Below, in pieces: positions 33,700 through 39,015 of a stretch of 39,015 bases of DNA. The position numbers and the translations under genes were made by a program. Below the pieces are notes generated by a model, which searched no databases, was not told where the DNA came from, and saw nothing but the letters and a program-made list of their open reading frames with translations. How positions within the stretch are numbered: the first letter of the stretch is position 1; every line of letters starts with the position of its first letter. This DNA is from Candidatus Vecturithrix granuli (lineage in GTDB: Bacteria > Moduliflexota > Moduliflexia > Moduliflexales > Moduliflexaceae): the NCBI GenBank assembly GCA_000739535.1, contig DF820465.1:664910-703924 (forward strand), written 5' to 3'.

Positions 33700-35928
33700 T
33701 TATGCTGCCGCGTTCAATTGTTTTTTCCCGTCCTGCGTGTAGTAGTGGCTATGATAATATGAATAGTAATAGTAGTAGCTGTCTTTCTTGAGGTCGACGC
33801 TGTTAATCACGCCTCCAAGAATCACGGCGTCGGCGGAGAGGAGTTGATCGCGCGCACGTTGCGCAACATCACGTTTGGTTTGTCCGGCATGCACAATAAA
33901 CACGATGCCATCAGCAATCCGGCTGAGAAGAATGGGATCCGTGACCGTATTGACCGGCGGAGAATCGATCAGGATTTTATCATACCGTTCTGCAAGGGCT
34001 TCGATCACGATTCTTGCGAGACTAGATCCCAGGAGTTCCGAAGGATTGGGTGGAATTTTTCCACAAGGAATCACATCCAGGTTCTTAATTTTGGTATGCT
34101 TGACCACCACTTTGGTGCCATACGTTTTTATATCTGCCATCATATCTGCAAAGCCACGATCATTATTGACGTTAAAAATCTTATGCATGACCGGTTTTCG
34201 TAAATCGCAATCAATAATCAAGGTCTTGCTGCCGCTCTGGGCCATGGCAATCCCCAGATTCGCCACGATGCAGCTTTTCCCTTCTGCCGGACCGGGGCTG
34301 GTCACTAACATCACAGAACCGAAATCCAGATCCAGGGCGCGTTCCTCGTCGCTTACCAAAGAAAAGACCACATTGGTTCGCAGCGTTCTATAGGCTTCGG
34401 AAGCACTCGATTTGGGATCAATCGCCACAATCATGTCAGGTTTGGCCCTCGTGCCATTATTACCATTATTGGAATACTCTTTGCCATACACTTTGGGAAT
34501 AAATCCTAAAAATGGCATATCAAGATATTGCTTGATATCGTCTGAGGTTTTAATACTATTATCCCAAAATTCAAAAAAGAACGCCAATCCGATTCCCATC
34601 GTCAAGCCAACCACCATGGCGAGCAGAATATTGCGAATCTTTTTAGGAGCAATCGGACTATTCGGCACAACTGCATGGTCAACAATGCGAATATTATTGG
34701 TCTGTAAACGCTCAGTCACATTGGTCTCTTTTGTCCGTTGCAACAATTCGTTATAGACTCGGTGATTACTTTCGACTTCACGTTGAAGTTCCCCATATCG
34801 AATGGCTTTTTTGTTCAGATCCATGGCCTCGTGTTTTTGTTCTTCAAGCATTTTGGATAAATCCTTTTCCTGAGCAAGAGCCACTTCATAATCGCTTTTG
34901 AGGCTATCAAAGATGCGTTTGATTTCTGTATTCAGGCGACTTTTCGTCGCATCGATCTGTGATTGAAGGGCGGTCATATTGGGATGCTTGTCACGAAATT
35001 TTTTGCGAAGTTGAGATAATTCACTTTCTAAATTCGCTAATTCAACTTTGAGTCCCTGAATAAGAGGGTTATTGATGACCACTGAGAGCGATTCCACTTT
35101 ATCGGACTGGTATTTCTGAACCTGCTTGTATTGCGCCTCTATCGCTGCTCGCTTGATTTTCGCTTCATTGACTGCCGTATTGAGTTCTAACAGTTTCTGC
35201 ATAATGATATTTTGTCGCTCTTCAAAAGAGAGGATCCCATGCTCTTCCTTATATTGTTGTAACGCGGCCTCTGAATCTGCAACTTTTTTCTGAGTAATCT
35301 CGACCTCCTTTTCTAACCATAGTACCGCATCTTTTGAAGCAACGAGTTTATCATCGAGATTCCGCTCAATATAGACGTCAGCTAAGGTATTCGCTAACAT
35401 AGCAGCTTGTTGTCGATCTGTCGAGATGGCTTTAATATCAACCAAACGGCTGCCTCGAATAGGAGAAACCGTGATGCTCTGGAGAAATTCATTTACCAGC
35501 CGTTCTTCTTTATCTATGGTCTCATCAGATTCTGGGGATGGCGCAGGTGTACTCAATCCTAATTTTTCGGCAAGCTCATTGAAGATGCCGCGCACAGAAA
35601 AAAACATTTGAACTTGCGGTCGTTGCAGATCTGTCAGCCCAAGTTTTTTCAACACTTCTTTGGCAAGTGAACGACTCATGAGGATCATATATTGTGTTTG
35701 ATAATAATCCTGAGCTGAAGTGTCAAGCTTCAGAACTTCCTCAAAAGCAATGAGATTTGGGCTCTCTTTCTCTATCAAGATCCGCGTAGTCGCCTCATAG
35801 ATAGGAATTTGGCGAAATGTCCAGATGGTAATAGCCACTACTGTAAGAAATGTTACTGTCAGAATGATCCATCGCCGTTTTTTGAGAATGTGCACATATT
35901 CTCGAAGTTGAATGACCTCGTCAAACAT
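33700..35928 (-). CDS. wzc: tyrosine autokinase / polysaccharide co-polymerase (Wzc-like)
   Basis: 742 residues from the ATG at 35928, with GGGGGAGG six bases upstream. Membrane segments lie at about 20-37 and 433-453, with a periplasmic Wzz part and long coiled-coil (about 200-405) between them. The cytoplasmic BY-kinase has Walker A SPGPAEGKS (544-552), Walker A' IIDCDLRKP (571-579) and Walker B ILIDSPP (652-658). The Tyr tail 718-730 holds nine tyrosines (YYYYYSYYHSHYY), the autophosphorylation cluster. The Walker A ends in KSC where KST is usual. It controls chain length and export through cycles of oligomerisation and phosphorylation. It is the first gene of the large minus-strand operon. 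Confidence 0.92.
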   Translation of the reverse strand: MFDEVIQLREYVHILKKRRWIILTVTFLTVVAITIWTFRQIPIYEATTRILIEKESPNLIAFEEVLKLDTSAQDYYQTQYMILMSRSLAKEVLKKLGLTDLQRPQVQMFFSVRGIFNELAEKLGLSTPAPSPESDETIDKEERLVNEFLQSITVSPIRGSRLVDIKAISTDRQQAAMLANTLADVYIERNLDDKLVASKDAVLWLEKEVEITQKKVADSEAALQQYKEEHGILSFEERQNIIMQKLLELNTAVNEAKIKRAAIEAQYKQVQKYQSDKVESLSVVINNPLIQGLKVELANLESELSQLRKKFRDKHPNMTALQSQIDATKSRLNTEIKRIFDSLKSDYEVALAQEKDLSKMLEEQKHEAMDLNKKAIRYGELQREVESNHRVYNELLQRTKETNVTERLQTNNIRIVDHAVVPNSPIAPKKIRNILLAMVVGLTMGIGLAFFFEFWDNSIKTSDDIKQYLDMPFLGFIPKVYGKEYSNNGNNGTRAKPDMIVAIDPKSSASEAYRTLRTNVVFSLVSDEERALDLDFGSVMLVTSPGPAEGKSCIVANLGIAMAQSGSKTLIIDCDLRKPVMHKIFNVNNDRGFADMMADIKTYGTKVVVKHTKIKNLDVIPCGKIPPNPSELLGSSLARIVIEALAERYDKILIDSPPVNTVTDPILLSRIADGIVFIVHAGQTKRDVAQRARDQLLSADAVILGGVINSVDLKKDSYYYYYSYYHSHYYTQDGKKQLNAAA

Positions 35929-36239
35929 GAAAGTCCTCCCCCTCTGCTGCTTGACATTACATAACAGCAAGAATGAAGATAAGCAAAAATTTTCTGATGT
36001 TTACTGAATAACAGCGGTTCTCATCAATCGTCAGTGAAAGAAACGTGCTGATGCTTAATTGCGAAAACTATTGTGTTTGCCAATGTATTGACGGCCTTCT
36101 TTCCTGAAGGTTTAATCCGACAGATAAAACATAAAAACCGATCAACTTTTCTCAGTTTCCTTGCTCTAATACCTGCAAGGCATATTCTCAGACGAAAACC
36201 CGATGATTTATGACAAGAAATACTCTTCTGTTCTCCAGA
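35929..36239. other. divergent promoter region between wzc and the ligase-like gene
   Basis: No gene is seen in these 311 bases. They should hold the main promoter of the polysaccharide operon. On the minus strand TTGCTT and TATGTA are 17 bases apart about 30-60 bases upstream of the wzc ATG, but the -10 match is poor, so I do not call a promoter. A small hairpin CCTTC/GAAGG lies at 36095-36110. I find no ops/JUMPstart sequence. Confidence 0.45.
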
Positions 36240-38894
36240 ATGACCGTTATGTATGCAAAAATCATTGAATTCGGTATTTTTTTTCTGCTTATTTATTCTC
36301 CTCTGGCATTCGGAGGGGTCGCGCAACATTCTGTTGCTCTTATAGAAGTAGTCAGCGGATTACTGGTTCTGGTCTGGCTTGTCGGGGGCGGCTTCCATAG
36401 AAGAGGGTCGTCAATTTCTCCCTTTTTTCCTCGAACATTATGGGGAATACTCGGGGTATTGCTAACGTGGATTCTGATTCAATTTCTTCCTGTACCGACA
36501 GTCATTGTTAAATATCTCTCCCCCTCTGCGTATGCTCTTTATGTAGAAGCCGCTGCTCAAATACATGTTCCGTTGCCTTCTTTTCTTCCGTTGTCTGTCT
36601 GTTCATACGCCACTAAAACAGAATTCTATAAATTTGTGGCGTATGCTGCGATTTTTTTGCTTGTCATTCATGTTGTGAGGACTCCCCGGCAGGTTCATCG
36701 TTTTATCTATCTTATTATCACCATGGGATTCCTTGAAGCGTTTTACGGACTTTTACAATATCTCTCAGGACAACATCAAATTTATTCATTTCAAACAACC
36801 CGCTGGGTTCATGGCACGTTTGTGAATCAGAATCATTTTGCGGGATATATGGAATTGACCATACCTTTAGCCCTGGGAATGCTTTTAACACGCTTTGAGA
36901 CTCCGGTGTTTTCCCGTTCAGACCATCCTTCTTTCAGCTCGCAGAACAAATATGCCAAAACCATTTTTTTGCTTGCCATCGTATTACTCATGGTGTGCGC
37001 CCTGTTTTTAAGCGGGTCCAGAGGTGGTATTTTCAGTTTTTTATGCGGAATGTCGGGTTTTCTTGCGTTGATAATGATACGCCGTCAACTGAGGCGATGG
37101 GGGATCATGCTCCTGGTTTTTCTTGGAATGGTAATAATAATCACGCTCATAACCAATTCACCCTTGATTGAAAGGCGTCTGCGCCCACTTCAGGAATTAG
37201 CATCGAACCCATCTCTTCACCTGAGATGGGAACTCTGGAGAAGCGCTCTTCGGATTTTTCAAGATTATCCCATCGTCGGCTCAGGATTGGGCGCCTATTC
37301 TCATCTCGGTTCTCGCTATAGAACGTTTCTTTCTGATCTCCATTTCATGTATCCTGAAAATGAGTATTTGCAATTGCTTGCTGAAACCGGCCTTATTGGC
37401 TTCACATTATTCCTCTTATTCGGCGTCATCTTTTTCTTTCGAGTTGTCGCAATATGGAGACGCCGGCGATCACGATGGGTCATAGCAATTGTCGCCGGCG
37501 GACTCAGTGCAATGGTCAGCGTGCTTTGTCACAGTGCCACAGACTTCAATTTGCATATTCCTTCAAACGCTCTATTGTTCAGTGTGATCGCCGCGTTGAT
37601 TTTTGTAACGATTCATTTACATGCACCTGAAGAAAAAACTATCCTCAAAGATTCACACCTCCCTTACCATCATCAAATTTCTGTTCCTCAAAATTTGCGA
37701 GGAAGGTATCGCAGAAGTCTTCTTCTATTATTTCCTCTCTTTTATCTTTGGCAGGTTGCCGTTACCTACTACGCTTTTCACCACTATCAACGTGCTCAAC
37801 AGATCATTCAGAAATCAGAGGATGAATCTCTGCATTCAATATCCGCCAATTCCATATTTTTTCACTTGCAACAAGCGCTCCAGTACGATCACAATCACCC
37901 TGAATACGCATATACATTAGCAAATGTGTTTTACAATGCTTCTCAGATACCGCAAAATTCGGCCGAATTCAGAGAAACAGCCTTGCATGAAGCGGAAAAA
38001 TGGTTCAGAGAAGCGATTCTGTGTGATCCGGCGAACCCCTGGCTATACTATCAGTTAGGACGTTTGAGTCACCAGCGGGGCGATTGTTCGTATTGGAAGA
38101 ATCCCTTCTTACGAGAACACCCGGCCTCCTGTCCACCAGCGCAATTTTTTCTACACACGTTACGGAATGCTCCTGGAAACCTGTATCTGCGAAAAGAAAT
38201 TTCTCGGTGGTTTTACAATTATGATGCAGAGATAGGATTACGTTTCATCCAGGCTCTCCGTACAACGCGCGCTCAAGAAAAGATAGCAAATCCTTATGTT
38301 ATTAGACAACTCGCACAATTTTTGTATGAGATGCAGATGGATGATGCAAGCGATCAGGAATTTGCGCATTTTTTAAAAACTCGTACTCAAAAATGTCAGT
38401 TTAACATTCTTACTCAAGACCTTTCTGATGCCAACATTCTTGAACTTGGCAATGATGATGGAATTCCCGATTGGTATGCTCCCTTAGTTTCAGAATCAGA
38501 GCGGGTCAAAAAGGAAATCTGCCTGCCTGAAAGTCTTGACGAGTATCGTTATGCGGCGTTGAAGGTCTTTATGGGCACCGGGGGCAAGCGGCATTTCCTC
38601 ACACATCTTACAATTGACGATCAGCATATCGCAACATACACCCACACGCTCCCTCAGCAAGCGAACTGGCATGAAATCCCATTTGATCTGACGTTGCTCC
38701 GGGGAAAATCAAAGATCAATGTCTATATTCGCGTTGAAGAAGCCTCAGCAGACGGCAATTTTCTTCGGATAGGAGGAGATCAACAGACGCCCACGACATG
38801 CAGTTCATTGAACTTTTATCAGTTTGGCGACCTTTCTTCTGAAAAAGGCAACCAATATGGTGAATTTTTGATCCGTCTCGTTCTCAAAAAATAG
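36240..38894 (+). CDS. O-antigen ligase/polymerase-like protein with TPR and C-terminal beta-rich domain
   Basis: 884 residues from the ATG at 36240; ATG codons at 36210 and 36249 are alternatives, and none has a clear ribosome site. Numbering from 36210, residues 17-470 are a polytopic membrane part with the Wzy_C hallmarks GTFVNQNHFAGYMEL (202-216), LSGSRGGIFSF and the loop WRSALRIFQDYPIVGSGLGA (343-362) followed by NEYLQLLAETGLIG. One more helix (503-522) is followed by helical, TPR-like repeats (about 545-720). The last 140 residues (about 755-894) are beta-rich: ALKVFMGTGGKRHFLTHL, WHEIPFDLTLLRGKSKINVY. Ligases with TPR tails are known; the extra beta domain is unusual. It may be a ligase or oligosaccharyltransferase of the locus. 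Confidence 0.8.
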   Translation: MTVMYAKIIEFGIFFLLIYSPLAFGGVAQHSVALIEVVSGLLVLVWLVGGGFHRRGSSISPFFPRTLWGILGVLLTWILIQFLPVPTVIVKYLSPSAYALYVEAAAQIHVPLPSFLPLSVCSYATKTEFYKFVAYAAIFLLVIHVVRTPRQVHRFIYLIITMGFLEAFYGLLQYLSGQHQIYSFQTTRWVHGTFVNQNHFAGYMELTIPLALGMLLTRFETPVFSRSDHPSFSSQNKYAKTIFLLAIVLLMVCALFLSGSRGGIFSFLCGMSGFLALIMIRRQLRRWGIMLLVFLGMVIIITLITNSPLIERRLRPLQELASNPSLHLRWELWRSALRIFQDYPIVGSGLGAYSHLGSRYRTFLSDLHFMYPENEYLQLLAETGLIGFTLFLLFGVIFFFRVVAIWRRRRSRWVIAIVAGGLSAMVSVLCHSATDFNLHIPSNALLFSVIAALIFVTIHLHAPEEKTILKDSHLPYHHQISVPQNLRGRYRRSLLLLFPLFYLWQVAVTYYAFHHYQRAQQIIQKSEDESLHSISANSIFFHLQQALQYDHNHPEYAYTLANVFYNASQIPQNSAEFRETALHEAEKWFREAILCDPANPWLYYQLGRLSHQRGDCSYWKNPFLREHPASCPPAQFFLHTLRNAPGNLYLRKEISRWFYNYDAEIGLRFIQALRTTRAQEKIANPYVIRQLAQFLYEMQMDDASDQEFAHFLKTRTQKCQFNILTQDLSDANILELGNDDGIPDWYAPLVSESERVKKEICLPESLDEYRYAALKVFMGTGGKRHFLTHLTIDDQHIATYTHTLPQQANWHEIPFDLTLLRGKSKINVYIRVEEASADGNFLRIGGDQQTPTTCSSLNFYQFGDLSSEKGNQYGEFLIRLVLKK

Positions 38895-38918
38895 ATTTTC
38901 AGCAAATAGATTATAGAG

Positions 38919-38949
38919 AAAAACCGAGTTTTTAAAAAACTCGGTTTTT
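38919..38949. terminator. bidirectional rho-independent terminator
   Basis: A perfect 15-base inverted repeat AAAAACCGAGTTTTT / AAAAACTCGGTTTTT with a single central base lies 25 bases past the ligase-like gene. A-rich and T-rich flanks allow termination in both directions, fitting convergent genes on either side. Confidence 0.85.
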
Positions 38950-38970
38950 GCTTTTGGACATTTACCTGAC

Positions 38971-39015
38971 CTATGGCAATACAGGACTTACAGGCGGCGG
39001 TGGGGGCGGCGGTGG
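38971..39015 (-). CDS. C-terminal end of a proline-rich protein (partial)
   Basis: On the minus strand the window edge opens in a frame reading PPPPPPPPVSPVLP and then TAG (38971-38973). It ends 22 bases from the bidirectional terminator, as expected for a gene convergent with the ligase-like gene. The same bases read as polyglycine on the plus strand, so the low-complexity GGCGGTGG repeat could mislead; the protein itself lies outside the window. Confidence 0.35.
   Translation of the reverse strand, partial: PPPPPPPPVSPVLP

Noticed and set aside
35929-36239. ops/JUMPstart element or sigma-54 promoter before the polysaccharide operon
   Set aside because: Neither the GGCGGTAG core nor a GG-N10-GC promoter pattern could be found by eye.
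36024-36329. 101-codon minus-strand frame upstream of wzc
   Set aside because: It runs antisense to the start of the ligase-like gene and has no ribosome site or family features.
1-39015. CRISPR arrays, tRNA and rRNA genes
   Set aside because: I see no regularly spaced direct repeats of CRISPR type and no cloverleaf or rRNA signature on either strand; a covariance-model search would settle the RNA genes.

Overview
The window is dominated by one long extracellular or surface polysaccharide locus of a Gram-negative bacterium. A Wzx/Wzy machinery with a tyrosine autokinase co-polymerase and an outer-membrane beta-barrel point to a two-membrane cell. The base composition looks moderate, the genes are tightly packed, and the intergenic spaces carry many palindromic repeats; this fits an uncultured environmental lineage. 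I cannot name the species from sequence alone.

Layout. Positions 1-621 hold a HEPN-domain gene and the internally deleted remnant of its MNT nucleotidyltransferase partner, followed by a row of short hairpins (641-779). Positions 817-5013 (minus strand) form a four-gene carbohydrate operon: FGGY sugar kinase, a shikimate-dehydrogenase-like oxidoreductase whose substrate residues have changed, a cupin-type phosphoglucose isomerase and a D-2-hydroxyacid dehydrogenase. A 567-base AT-rich divergent region separates it from a plus-strand outer-membrane beta-barrel gene (5581-6819).

From about 35.9 kb down to 6.9 kb, 21 intact genes and one very small ORF run on the minus strand. In order of transcription: Wzc-like tyrosine kinase; LegB-type 4,6-dehydratase, sugar-1-phosphate nucleotidyltransferase and NDP-keto-sugar reductase; GT4; a 48-codon remnant; Wzx flippase; methyltransferase; GT2; GT4; Wzy-like polymerase; GT4; NodU-type carbamoyltransferase; second methyltransferase; bi-domain oxidoreductase; heparinase II/III-type protein; AlgD-type GDP-mannose dehydrogenase; GT4; PglC-type phosphoglycosyltransferase; PglD-type acetyltransferase; PglE-type aminotransferase; and a PglF/CapD-type dehydratase with a duplicated membrane module. 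A divergent plus-strand gene (36240-38894) encodes a second O-antigen ligase/polymerase-like protein with a TPR segment and a C-terminal beta-rich tail. A strong bidirectional terminator follows, then the last codons of a proline-rich minus-strand gene.

How it fits together (inference): PglF, PglE and PglD homologues would make UDP-di-N-acetylbacillosamine, which PglC loads on undecaprenyl phosphate. Five glycosyltransferases would extend it with a GDP-mannuronate-derived uronic acid and a 6-deoxysugar, among others. Two methyltransferases and a carbamoyltransferase would decorate the unit. Wzx flips it, Wzy polymerises it, Wzc sets chain length and the beta-barrel is a candidate exit route, since no Wza-type protein is present. 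The most unusual points are the duplicated membrane module of the PglF-like enzyme, the ligase-TPR-beta fusion, a 4 x 8-base tandem repeat inside a coding region, and the altered shikimate-dehydrogenase-like enzyme in the sugar operon.
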